Shown one piece after another: positions 33,505 through 41,980 of a stretch of 64,000 nucleotides of DNA (within the stretch, counting starts at the first letter, position 1; each line of letters begins with the position of its first letter). Source of the DNA: Fusobacterium_C necrophorum_A (lineage in GTDB: Bacteria; Fusobacteriota; Fusobacteriia; Fusobacteriales; Fusobacteriaceae). A program made the position numbers and the translations under genes. Where the stretch lies: contig NZ_SBAP01000010.1 in NCBI RefSeq assembly GCF_004134945.1, forward strand, positions 19,524 through 83,523, given 5' to 3'. The notes under the pieces are model-generated. The model made no database searches, was not told the DNA's origin, and saw nothing but the letters and a program-made list of their open reading frames with translations.

Positions 33505-35744
33505 AAAAAGATGTGTTAGAAATTTCGGGGATTACCTGTCAAGCCTGTGTTGCAAAGATTGAAAGAAAAGTTTCCAGAATGGAGGGAGTGGAACAGGCAA
33601 ATGTCAATTTGTCCACCGGAATCGGAAGCTTTTCTTATGATGCCGATAAGGTGAAGTTAGAAGAAATCATTGCGACGATTCAGAAATTAGGATATGAGGG
33701 AAGGATTCCTAAAAAAGAAGACAGAGAGAGCAAGAGGAAAGAAAAAGAGGAAAAATGGAAGAAAGAAAAGAGAGAATTTCAAAGTATTTTCTTTTTTTCC
33801 TGTATCGTCTTTTATATTTCTATGGGAAGTATGTTGGGACTTCCTCTTCCTTCCTTATTTTCTATGGAAGAAAATCCTTTGTTTTTTGCTTTCATACAGT
33901 TGATGTTCAGTCTTCCTGTTTTATACTTCGGAAGACATTTTTATCAGAAGGGATTGAAACAACTTTTGTTACGAGCTCCCAATATGGACTCTTTGATTGC
34001 AGTGGGAACAGGGGCGGCTTTTCTTTACAGTCTCTATGGCTTATACCAAATTATGCAAGGGAAGACACACTATGCTCATCATTTGTATTTTGAGTCCTCC
34101 GTCATGATTTTGGCTTTTATTTCTTTAGGAAAGTATTTGGAAGAAAGAAGTAAGGGAAAAACTTCGGAAGCCATTCAAAAATTGATGGACATGCAGGTGC
34201 CCGTTGCTCATAAAATTGTAGGAGAACAGATTCTATCTCTTCCCTTGGAAGAAATCGAATTACAGGATATTCTTTTGGTAAAAGCGGGAGAAAAAATTCC
34301 CCTAGACGGAGTGATTATTGAGGGTGAATCTACGATCAATGAATCCATGTTGACCGGGGAAAGTATTCCGGTTTCTAAAAAAGTGGGAGACAGTGTATAC
34401 GGAGCGACGGTCAATGGCGAAGCGAACTTAAAAATTCGAGTGGAAGCCGTTGGGGAGGATACCGTCATTGCAAAAATTATTCATTTGGTGGAGGATGCAC
34501 AGGGAACGAAAGCACCGATTGCAAAACTGGCAGATGAAATTTCATTGTATTTTGTTCCCGTTGTGATGGTCATTGCCTGTCTTGCCTTTCTTTTCTGGTA
34601 TTTTGTATTTGGAAAAGATTTAGTCTTCTCTCTTACTATTTTTGTTTCGATTATGGTCATTGCCTGTCCCTGTTCCTTAGGACTTGCAACTCCGACCGCC
34701 ATTATGGTGGGAACAGGACGAGGAGCGGAATTGGGAATTTTGATTAAATCCGGAGAGGCTTTGCAGAAGGCACAAAAGATGACCGCCATTGTATTTGATA
34801 AGACGGGAACCTTAACGGAGGGAAAACCCGAATTGGAAAAAATGATAAGCTATATTTCCAATAAAACAGATTGCTTAAAGATTGCAGCTTCTTTGGAACA
34901 ATATTCGGAGCATCCTTTAGGAAAAGCGATTTTAGAGGCGGCAACAAGAGAAGGTCTTTCCTTTATGGAAATGGAAGAGGTACAAATTTTAGTAGGGCGA
35001 GGAATTTCGGGAAAAAAAGATGGAAAACATTATTTTATGGGGAGTCCGAAAGGAGTTCTGGAGTTTGGAGCAAGTTTGGAAGCCGCAGGCGATCATTCTT
35101 CTTACGAGGCTCAAGGAAGGACCATGCTTTATTTGGTGGAAGATCAGAAAACAATTGCCTCTTTTGTGGTGGCCGATCAAATTAAAGAAGAGAGCAAGGA
35201 AGTATTGGAACAATTGAAGACAAAAGGCTTTTATCTGGCGATGATTACAGGAGATAAAAAAGAAACGGCGGAAAGTATTGCAAAAAAATTGGATATAGAT
35301 GTTGTATTTGCGGAAGTCAGCCCTGAGGATAAATATTTAAAAGTAAAAGAATTGCAGGCACAAGGGAAAAAGGTAATTATGGTAGGTGACGGAATCAACG
35401 ATTCTCCCGCTTTAATGCAGGCGGATTTAGGGATTGCTATGGGAGGAGGAACCGATATTGCTATGGAAAGTGCAGATATTGTCTTGATGAAGAAAAGTCT
35501 TTTCGGCATTGCGGATGCTTTGGATTTAAGTCAGGCAACTATGAAAAATATTAAACAAAATTTATTTTGGGCTTTTCTGTACAATAGTTTAGGAATTCCT
35601 TTGGCAGCCGGAGTTTTATATCCTTTTACAGGACATTTACTAAATCCGATGATTGCCGGTTTTGCCATGGCAATGAGTTCCGTTTCTGTCGTAACCAATG
35701 CTTTACGACTTCGATATTTTAAGAGAGAACCATCGGGAAAATAG
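33501..35744 (+). CDS. copA: Copper-exporting P1B-type ATPase
   Basis: 747 residues. One N-terminal HMA domain (GITCQACV), then eight predicted membrane helices, the transmembrane metal motif C389-P-C391, phosphorylation site Asp433 in FDKTGTLTEG, the actuator TGES motif (MLTGESIPV), the nucleotide-domain HP (EQYSEHPLGKAI) and hinge GDGINDSPAL. The CPC motif plus the CopZ neighbour point to Cu(I)/Ag(I) export from the cytosol. ATGA overlap with copZ couples translation. Confidence 0.94.
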   Translation: MKKDVLEISGITCQACVAKIERKVSRMEGVEQANVNLSTGIGSFSYDADKVKLEEIIATIQKLGYEGRIPKKEDRESKRKEKEEKWKKEKREFQSIFFFSCIVFYISMGSMLGLPLPSLFSMEENPLFFAFIQLMFSLPVLYFGRHFYQKGLKQLLLRAPNMDSLIAVGTGAAFLYSLYGLYQIMQGKTHYAHHLYFESSVMILAFISLGKYLEERSKGKTSEAIQKLMDMQVPVAHKIVGEQILSLPLEEIELQDILLVKAGEKIPLDGVIIEGESTINESMLTGESIPVSKKVGDSVYGATVNGEANLKIRVEAVGEDTVIAKIIHLVEDAQGTKAPIAKLADEISLYFVPVVMVIACLAFLFWYFVFGKDLVFSLTIFVSIMVIACPCSLGLATPTAIMVGTGRGAELGILIKSGEALQKAQKMTAIVFDKTGTLTEGKPELEKMISYISNKTDCLKIAASLEQYSEHPLGKAILEAATREGLSFMEMEEVQILVGRGISGKKDGKHYFMGSPKGVLEFGASLEAAGDHSSYEAQGRTMLYLVEDQKTIASFVVADQIKEESKEVLEQLKTKGFYLAMITGDKKETAESIAKKLDIDVVFAEVSPEDKYLKVKELQAQGKKVIMVGDGINDSPALMQADLGIAMGGGTDIAMESADIVLMKKSLFGIADALDLSQATMKNIKQNLFWAFLYNSLGIPLAAGVLYPFTGHLLNPMIAGFAMAMSSVSVVTNALRLRYFKREPSGK

Positions 35745-35816
35745 AAAATATATTCCATGGATGCTTTGTTTTCCAAAAGTTTTTTTGTGAAAATAAAGCG
35801 AATATAGGGAAAAAAG

Positions 35817-35845
35817 TTGACATTTTTCTTGATAGGCTATATACT
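35817..35845 (+). promoter_or_regulatory. Predicted atoE-atoD-atoA promoter
   Basis: TTGACA (35817-35822), 17-base spacer, TATACT (35840-35845). Confidence 0.75.
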
Positions 35846-35897
35846 TGATATAGGGTAAAATGTTTGCAAAGCTAACATATATTAGGGAGATGATACA

Positions 35898-37274
35898 ATG
35901 AAACAAAACAATGAGAAAAAAGGTATTTTTAAAAAATTTACCTCAGCTTCGGTTGCACTAATGCAAAGATGGTTGCCGGATCCTTTTATTTTCTGTGCAA
36001 TTTTAACGTTCTTTGTGTTTATCGCATCATTACTATTTACAAAGGCATCTGTTTTTGATGTCATCGGGTACTGGTCCGGAGGATTCTGGTCTTTGCTTTC
36101 TTTTTCTATGCAAATGGCATTGGTGTTGGTAACAGGACATACCATGGCAAGTTCGCCGGTTTTTAAAAATTTATTGGAAAAAATGGCATCTAAATTAAAG
36201 ACACCGAGACAAGCAATTGTCGTAGTTACTTTGGTCTCAACCATAGCCTGTATTTTAAACTGGGGGTTTGGACTTGTCATTGGAGCTATTTTTGCAAAAG
36301 AAATTGCAAAAAAATTAAAGGGAGTTGACTACCGTCTATTGATTGCTTCCGCTTATACCGGATTCTTGGTGTGGCATGGAGGTTTATCAGGTTCCATTCC
36401 GCTTCAATTGGCAACCGGTGGAGAAGTTTTAAAGCAACAAACCTTGGGAGTGGTTTCAGAAGCGATTCCCACCAGTCAAACTTTATTTTCTCCAATGAAT
36501 TTATACATTTTAATCGGACTTTTGATTTTATTGCCTCTTATCAATGCGGCAATGTATCCAAGTCCGGAAGAAGTGGTAACTATCAATCCGGATTTATTGA
36601 AAGAAATAGAGCCGGTAACAATAGATACTAAGACAATGACTCCGGCAGAAAAAATTGAAAATGGAAAATTTGTTTCTTATGCTTTAGGAGTCATGGGATA
36701 TGTATATATTATTAAATATTTAATGGAAAATGGCTTTGCCTTGAATTTGAATATTGTAAACTTTATTTTCTTGTTTACCGGAATTATTTTCCACGGAACA
36801 CCAAGACGATATTTGAATGCTTTGGCAGAAGCCGTAAAAGGTGCAGCAGGAATCTTACTTCAATTTCCGTTCTATGCAGGTATCATGGGAATTATGGTGG
36901 GAATGGACATCGATGGAAACTCGTTAGCAGGTTTGATGTCTAATTTCTTTGTCAATATTTCTACTCCAAGAACATTTCCATTGTTTACTTTCTTAAGTGC
37001 GGGAATCGTAAATTTCTTTGTTCCTTCCGGGGGAGGACAATGGGTAGTGCAAGCTCCGATTGTAATGCCGGCGGGACAAATGATAGGAGTTTCTGCAGCA
37101 AAATCAGCATTAGCGATTACTTGGGGAGATGCATGGACAAATATGGCACAACCGTTTTGGGCATTACCGGCGTTAGGAATTGCAGGACTGGGAGCAAAAG
37201 ATATTATGGGATATTGTCTGATCGTAACCATTGTTTCAGGATTGTTTATTTGTTCAGGTTTCCTATTATTTTAA
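35898..37274 (+). CDS. atoE: Short-chain fatty acid transporter, AtoE family
   Basis: 458 residues, about twelve membrane segments. Family blocks: LMQRWLPDPFIFCAILTFFVF near the N-terminus, LNWGFGLVIGAIFAKEIAKK, YTGFLVWHGGLSGSIPL, and FFVPSGGGQWVVQAPI. AtoE-type carriers move acetoacetate, butyrate or similar acids. The next two genes encode the acetoacetate CoA-transferase, so the likely role is uptake or release of short-chain acids in butyrate metabolism. Confidence 0.88.
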   Translation: MKQNNEKKGIFKKFTSASVALMQRWLPDPFIFCAILTFFVFIASLLFTKASVFDVIGYWSGGFWSLLSFSMQMALVLVTGHTMASSPVFKNLLEKMASKLKTPRQAIVVVTLVSTIACILNWGFGLVIGAIFAKEIAKKLKGVDYRLLIASAYTGFLVWHGGLSGSIPLQLATGGEVLKQQTLGVVSEAIPTSQTLFSPMNLYILIGLLILLPLINAAMYPSPEEVVTINPDLLKEIEPVTIDTKTMTPAEKIENGKFVSYALGVMGYVYIIKYLMENGFALNLNIVNFIFLFTGIIFHGTPRRYLNALAEAVKGAAGILLQFPFYAGIMGIMVGMDIDGNSLAGLMSNFFVNISTPRTFPLFTFLSAGIVNFFVPSGGGQWVVQAPIVMPAGQMIGVSAAKSALAITWGDAWTNMAQPFWALPALGIAGLGAKDIMGYCLIVTIVSGLFICSGFLLF

Positions 37275-37301
37275 TATAGACAACTTTAGGAGGGTGTGAA
37301 A

Positions 37302-37952
37302 ATGAAAAAAATAGTTTCTATGGAAGAAGCCATCTCTCATGTGAAAGATGGTATGACAGTTCATATTGGAGGATTCCTTGCAGTAGGAACTCCAGAAAAT
37401 ATCATTACTGCCTTGATAGAAAAGGGAGTGAAAGACTTGACCATTGTAGCAAATGACACAGGATTCCCTGATAAAGGAATCGGAAGACTTGTGAATAATA
37501 ATCAAGTGAAAAAAGTCATTGCCTCTCATATTGGGACGAACCCTGAAACGGGAAGAAAAATGCAAAGCGGTGAAATGGAAGTGGAATTGGTTCCACAAGG
37601 GACTTTGGCAGAAAGAGTAAGAGCGGCAGGTTTCGGATTGGGAGGAGTTCTAACTCCAACCGGATTGGGAACCATTGTTGCAGAAGGAAAAGAAATAATT
37701 AATGTAGATGGAAAAGACTATCTTTTGGAAAAACCGATCAAAGCGGACGTAGCCTTATTGTTAGGAACCACTGTGGACACCTCAGGAAATGTGATTTTTG
37801 CAAAAACAACGAAGAACTTTAATCCGTTGATGGCACCGGCTGCGGATTTAGTCATTGTAGAGGCTGAAAAAATTGTGGAAGTGGGAGAAATTGATCCGGA
37901 TCATGTAATGCTTTCCAAGATTTTCGTAGATTACATTGTAGAAGGGAAATAA
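37302..37952 (+). CDS. atoD: Acetoacetate CoA-transferase alpha subunit
   Basis: 216 residues. CoA-transferase family I subunit A: VKDGMTVHIGGFLAVGTPENII and the Gly-rich GFGLGGVLTPTGLGT. With AtoA it exchanges CoA between acetoacetate and butyrate or acetate, a step in butyrate-forming fermentation in Fusobacterium. A GTG at 37296 is in frame, but TAGGAGGG at 37287-37294 favours the ATG at 37302. Confidence 0.93.
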   Translation: MKKIVSMEEAISHVKDGMTVHIGGFLAVGTPENIITALIEKGVKDLTIVANDTGFPDKGIGRLVNNNQVKKVIASHIGTNPETGRKMQSGEMEVELVPQGTLAERVRAAGFGLGGVLTPTGLGTIVAEGKEIINVDGKDYLLEKPIKADVALLLGTTVDTSGNVIFAKTTKNFNPLMAPAADLVIVEAEKIVEVGEIDPDHVMLSKIFVDYIVEGK

Positions 37953-37965
37953 GGAGGAACAAAAG

Positions 37966-38631
37966 ATGGAATTGGATAAAAAATTAGTTCGAGAATATAT
38001 TGCGGCGAGAGTTGCGAAGGAGTTTCATGACGGATATGTGGTAAACTTGGGAATTGGATTGCCTACCTTGGTATCTAACTTTGTTCCGGAAGGAATGGAA
38101 GTAATTTTTCAATCAGAAAATGGTTGCCTTGGAGTAGGACCGGCTCCGGCTCCGGGAGAAGAAGATCCTCATGCAGTAAATGCAGGAGCAGGATTTATTA
38201 CTGCTTTACCGGGAGCTCAATTTTTCGATAGTGCCACTTCTTTCGGAATTATTCGAGGAGGACATGTGGATGCAACGGTATTGGGAGCCTTGGAAGTAGA
38301 CAAAGAAGGAAATCTTGCAAACTGGATGGTTCCGGGAAAAATGGTTCCGGGAATGGGTGGAGCGATGGATTTGGTTGTCGGAGCAAAGAAAGTTATCGTA
38401 GCGATGGAACATACTTCCAAGGGATCCGTTAAAATTTTGGAAAAATGTACTCTTCCATTGACGGCAGTCAAAGTAGTCGATTTAATTATTACTGAAAAAT
38501 GTGTATTTACAGTGACAGAGAAAGGATTGGAACTAATTGAAATCAGTCCATATTCTTCTTTGGAAGACATCAAAGCGACAACGGCGGCAGAATTTACAGT
38601 GGCAGAAAATTGTAAACAACTGTCTTTATAA
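37966..38631 (+). CDS. atoA: Acetoacetate CoA-transferase beta subunit
   Basis: 221 residues. Contains the catalytic glutamate Glu51 in FQSENGCLGVGP, which forms the CoA-thioester intermediate. The start lies 13 bases after atoD. No terminator is apparent before the TPP riboswitch, so ato transcripts could run into the thiC leader. Confidence 0.94.
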   Translation: MELDKKLVREYIAARVAKEFHDGYVVNLGIGLPTLVSNFVPEGMEVIFQSENGCLGVGPAPAPGEEDPHAVNAGAGFITALPGAQFFDSATSFGIIRGGHVDATVLGALEVDKEGNLANWMVPGKMVPGMGGAMDLVVGAKKVIVAMEHTSKGSVKILEKCTLPLTAVKVVDLIITEKCVFTVTEKGLELIEISPYSSLEDIKATTAAEFTVAENCKQLSL

Positions 38632-38649
38632 AACACGGAAAAAATAAAT

Positions 38650-38740
38650 AACAAAGGGGAGCTCGTGTACCGGGCTGAGAGGAAGTTAGAACTTCGACCC
38701 ATAAACCTGATTTGGATAATGCCAACGTAGGGAACATAAG
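38650..38740 (+). ncRNA. TPP riboswitch (THI element)
   Basis: The conserved aptamer blocks appear in order: AGGGGAGC (about 38655), the CTGAGA pyrimidine-binding motif (38674-38679), GACCC (38696-38700), ACCTGATTTGGATAATGCC (38705-38723) and CGTAGGGAA at the end. It binds thiamine pyrophosphate and controls thiC through the terminator hairpin just downstream. Confidence 0.95.
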
Positions 38741-38760
38741 CTGAGATATTCAGAGATTAT

Positions 38761-38787
38761 GAGGGACTGCGTGTCCCTCTTTTTTTA
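38761..38787 (+). terminator. Riboswitch-controlled terminator before thiC
   Basis: Perfect seven-base stem gagggac/gtccctc with loop tgcgt and TTTTTTT. Expression platform of the TPP riboswitch: TPP binding is expected to favour termination. Confidence 0.88.
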
Positions 38788-38805
38788 TTAACAAAGGAGG
38801 AAGGG

Positions 38806-40107
38806 ATGAAAGAATATTTTACACAAATGGAAGCGGCAAGAAAAGGAATTGTCACTCCGGAAATGAAAATTGTGGCGGAGAAAGAAAAGATGGAGGTGGA
38901 AAAATTACGAGAGTTGCTGGCAAAAGGGCAGGTGTGTATTCCTTGTAACATCAATCACAAAAGCATTAGTCCGGAAGGAATCGGAAGTGGATTGAAAACA
39001 AAAGTAAATGTAAATTTAGGAATTTCCGGGGATAAAAGAGACTATGAAGAGGAATTAAAAAAAGTGGATTTGGCAATTCAATATGGTTGTGAAGCGATTA
39101 TGGATTTGAGTAACTATGGGAAAACCAATACCTTTCGAAAACAGCTAATAGAACGCTCTCCCGCTATGATCGGAACGGTTCCTATGTACGATGCGATTGG
39201 GTATTTAGAAAAAGATTTGCAGGAGATGGAAGCAAAAGATTTTTTGGAAGTCATTGAAGCTCATGCCAAAGAGGGAGTGGATTTTATGACGATTCATGCA
39301 GGGCTTACCAGAAGGGCTGTAGAATTTTTAAAAAAACAGGATAGATTGACCAATATTGTTTCCAGGGGAGGTTCCTTACTCTATGCTTGGATGGAAACGA
39401 AACAGCAGGAAAATCCTTTGTATGAATATTATGATGAAGTTCTGGACATTCTTCGAAAATACGATGTCACAATTAGCTTGGGAGACGGACTTCGACCGGG
39501 GTCCAATCATGACAGTACCGATGCCGGACAATTGGCAGAGCTGATTGAACTGGGATATTTAACAAAAAGAGCCTGGGAGAAAGATGTACAGGTTATGGTA
39601 GAAGGACCGGGACATATGGCGATCAATGAAATTGCTGCCAATATGCAAATTCAAAAAAGACTTTGTTATGGAGCTCCTTTTTATGTCTTGGGACCTTTGG
39701 TCACAGATGTAGCCCCCGGGTATGATCATATTACTTCGGCAATTGGAGGAGCGATTGCAGCAACGGCAGGAGCCGATTTTCTATGTTATGTCACTCCTGC
39801 GGAACATTTGCGTTTACCTGATGTGGAGGATGTGAAGGAAGGAATTATAGCGACAAAAATAGCGGCTCATGCGGCAGATATTGCAAAAGGAATTCCGGGA
39901 GCAAGAGATTGGGACAATAAGATGAGTGATGCCAGACGACGTTTAGCTTGGGAAGAAATGTTTCAACTGGCTATGGATGAAGAAAAAGCCAGAAGATATT
40001 TTAACAGTCGTCCTGTCGAAGTCAAAGACAGTTGCTCCATGTGTGGAAAAATGTGTGCTATGAGAACGGTAAATCGAATCTTGGAAGGGAAAGACATTAA
40101 TATTTAG
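38806..40107 (+). CDS. thiC: Phosphomethylpyrimidine synthase ThiC
   Basis: 433 residues. Radical SAM enzyme converting aminoimidazole ribotide to the thiamin pyrimidine. The C-terminal cluster motif is C-S-M-C-G-K-M-C (CxxCxxxxC type); internal family blocks include VEGPGHMAINEI and LGPLVTDVAPGYDHITSAIGGA. It is the short form without the N-terminal extension. Regulated by the TPP riboswitch; no other thi gene follows. Confidence 0.96.
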   Translation: MKEYFTQMEAARKGIVTPEMKIVAEKEKMEVEKLRELLAKGQVCIPCNINHKSISPEGIGSGLKTKVNVNLGISGDKRDYEEELKKVDLAIQYGCEAIMDLSNYGKTNTFRKQLIERSPAMIGTVPMYDAIGYLEKDLQEMEAKDFLEVIEAHAKEGVDFMTIHAGLTRRAVEFLKKQDRLTNIVSRGGSLLYAWMETKQQENPLYEYYDEVLDILRKYDVTISLGDGLRPGSNHDSTDAGQLAELIELGYLTKRAWEKDVQVMVEGPGHMAINEIAANMQIQKRLCYGAPFYVLGPLVTDVAPGYDHITSAIGGAIAATAGADFLCYVTPAEHLRLPDVEDVKEGIIATKIAAHAADIAKGIPGARDWDNKMSDARRRLAWEEMFQLAMDEEKARRYFNSRPVEVKDSCSMCGKMCAMRTVNRILEGKDINI

Positions 40108-40124
40108 AGAAAAAGGAGAAGAGA

Positions 40125-40223
40125 AAACTTGATTTCGTGGAAAAAGTATGTTTTAAAATTCTTGATTTCGTGTTAAAATGAGGTAGATAAATTCTTGATT
40201 TCGTGTTCGGAGGTGTATATCAT
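40125..40223 (+). repeat. Three direct repeats with an exact 33-base period
   Basis: The core CTTGATTTCGTG occurs at 40128-40139, 40161-40172 and 40194-40205. The second and third copies share more flanking bases (ATT before, TT after). The third copy ends just before the ribosome binding site of the DUF4143 ATPase gene. A TTGATT...TAGATA promoter (40162-40189, 16-base spacer) uses the second copy. Confidence 0.8.
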
Positions 40224-41574
40224 GAAAAGAAAAATTTATAAGGAACTCATAAAATGGAAAAGAGAAAGTGCTGGACATACTGCAATTCTGATTGATGGTG
40301 CAAGACGAGTCGGAAAAAGTTACATTGCGGAGGAATTTGCAAAAAAAGAATATCGAAGCTATATTCTCATTGATTTTAATAGAGTCAATGAGGAAATAAA
40401 AGATTTATTCACAAATTATTTACAGGATTTGGATATGCTTTTCTTATATTTAGCTAATTTTTATAATGTAAAATTATATGAGAGAGAAACTCTGCTTATT
40501 TTTGATGAAGTACAACTTTGCCCAAAGGCAAGAGCAGCTATTAAATATTTGGTAGCAGACGGAAGATATGATTATCTTGAAACAGGCTCTTTGATGAGTA
40601 TTAAGAAGAATGTGGAGGATATTGTGATCCCTTCTGAAGAACGACATCTCAAAATGTATCCTCTTGATTTTGAAGAATTTTTATGGGCACTCGGAAATGA
40701 AACACTGATGGAGTTTATAAAAAAATGTTTTCAGGATAAGAAAGCTATGGGGCAGGCATTACATCGGAAAGCGATGGATTATTTCAGGCAGTATCTTATC
40801 ATAGGAGGGATGCCACAGGCTGTTGCAGAATATTTGAACAGTAAGGATTTTTACAGAGTAGATCAAATAAAAAGGGATATTCTTGAGTTGTATCGAGCAG
40901 ATATTAGGAAACATGCAAAAGGATATGAAATAAAAGTAGAGCAGATTTTTGACGATATTCCTTCTCAACTTCAGAAACAGGATAGGAAATTTAAATGGAG
41001 TTCTATGAAAAAGGAAGCTCGTTTTCGAGATTATGAAGATGCAATATTTTGGTTATCAGATGCAATGATTGTCAATATGTGTTATAATTCAACAAGTCCC
41101 AATATTGGATTAAAGTTGAATATGGAGAGATTGAGGTTAAAATGTTATATGGCAGATACTGGATTGCTAATCAGTCATGCTTTTGATGAAAATGGAATTG
41201 TCCGAGAAGAAATTTATAAGAAATTGCTATTTGATAAATTGGAAGTCAATAAAGGAATGATTATGGAAAATATAGTAGCACAAATGCTTATTGCAAGTGG
41301 ACATAAACTCTATTTTTATGTTAATTCTTCCCGGGAAGATGTATCAAGTAGAATGGAGATTGACTTTTTGATTGCAAAAAATAAAATAAGTAATCGACAT
41401 AATATTTCTCCTATTGAAGTCAAATCGGGTAAAAGTTATAAGTTAACTTCTTTAAAAAAATTGAAAGCAAAATTTTCAGAACAATTATATGTTCCTTATG
41501 TTTTACATACTCTTGACCTGAAAGAGGAAGAAGGAATTTTGTATCTTCCTTTGTATATGACCCCTTTGCTGTAA
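40222..41574 (+). CDS. AAA ATPase with DUF4143 / PD-(D/E)XK-like C-terminus
   Basis: 450 residues. The N-terminal ATPase has Walker A GARRVGKS and Walker B LLIFDEVQLCP. The C-terminal DUF4143 part contains MEIDFLIAKNK and, after a short insert, ISPIEVKSGKSY: an Asp followed by Glu-x-Lys, as in PD-(D/E)XK nuclease folds. Function of the family is unknown; it is common in accessory regions. ATG at 40222 with CGGAGGT upstream. It is AT-rich with codon use unlike the housekeeping neighbours, suggesting transfer. First of four ATPase-nuclease-like genes in a row. Confidence 0.85.
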   Translation: MKRKIYKELIKWKRESAGHTAILIDGARRVGKSYIAEEFAKKEYRSYILIDFNRVNEEIKDLFTNYLQDLDMLFLYLANFYNVKLYERETLLIFDEVQLCPKARAAIKYLVADGRYDYLETGSLMSIKKNVEDIVIPSEERHLKMYPLDFEEFLWALGNETLMEFIKKCFQDKKAMGQALHRKAMDYFRQYLIIGGMPQAVAEYLNSKDFYRVDQIKRDILELYRADIRKHAKGYEIKVEQIFDDIPSQLQKQDRKFKWSSMKKEARFRDYEDAIFWLSDAMIVNMCYNSTSPNIGLKLNMERLRLKCYMADTGLLISHAFDENGIVREEIYKKLLFDKLEVNKGMIMENIVAQMLIASGHKLYFYVNSSREDVSSRMEIDFLIAKNKISNRHNISPIEVKSGKSYKLTSLKKLKAKFSEQLYVPYVLHTLDLKEEEGILYLPLYMTPLL

Positions 41575-41776
41575 TTCTTTCGGGATTTCCACTATAAAAA
41601 GATAAAATAAAAAAAATTTAAACTTTTTTCTTCTTTGTGAGGTCTAAAAAGTATAATAAGAAAATAAAGAAGAAAAAATAAAAAAATTTTTAAACTTTTT
41701 TAGAACTTATTATGTCTAAATTGTGAAGCTTAAAAAAGCTAATAAACATTTTTCTCTCCCCCCAGAAAGAAAATGT

Positions 41777-41800
41777 CCCCCTCCGATCAAAAGGAGGGGG
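41777..41800. repeat. C/G-rich inverted repeat
   Basis: Eight-base perfect arms ccccctcc/ggaggggg around an 8-base centre, unusual in such an AT-rich gap; not followed by a T-run on either strand. Confidence 0.6.
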
Positions 41801-41857
41801 GAAAATCCCAGAAAAAATAACAAAATTAAAAATAAAGGACAGAATACAAGTACTAAG

Positions 41858-41887
41858 ACATCTCTTCTCCCATAAGAGATGTTTTTT
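41858..41887 (+). terminator. Rho-independent terminator upstream of the ATPase-nuclease array
   Basis: Nine-base stem acatctctt/aagagatgt, 7-base loop, TTTTTT. Confidence 0.8.
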
Positions 41888-41980
41888 AGTTTTTTGAAAG
41901 AAAAGAATTCCAAGTAAAGACTATATATTTCAAGTGTTACATGCTATAATGAAAGAAAAAGGAAAGAGAGGTGTTTTCTT

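Larger units (their letters stand above)
41575..41980. other. Non-coding gap in the ATPase-nuclease island
   Basis: About 400 AT-rich bases with no gene. It contains two copies of an A-tract/T-tract motif with TTTAAACTTTTTT (around 41617-41629 and 41689-41702), a TATAAT at 41652-41657, a C/G-rich hairpin at 41777-41800, a terminator at 41858-41887, and an extended -10 TGC-TATAAT (41942-41950) for the next gene. Confidence 0.6.

Noticed and set aside
38217..38702. 161-codon antisense frame across atoA and the TPP aptamer
   Set aside because: It covers the atoA coding strand and the riboswitch; a shadow.
40125..40223. CRISPR array
   Set aside because: Three 12-base cores at 33-base steps are too short for CRISPR repeats, the units are not separated by unrelated spacers of normal length, and no cas gene is present.
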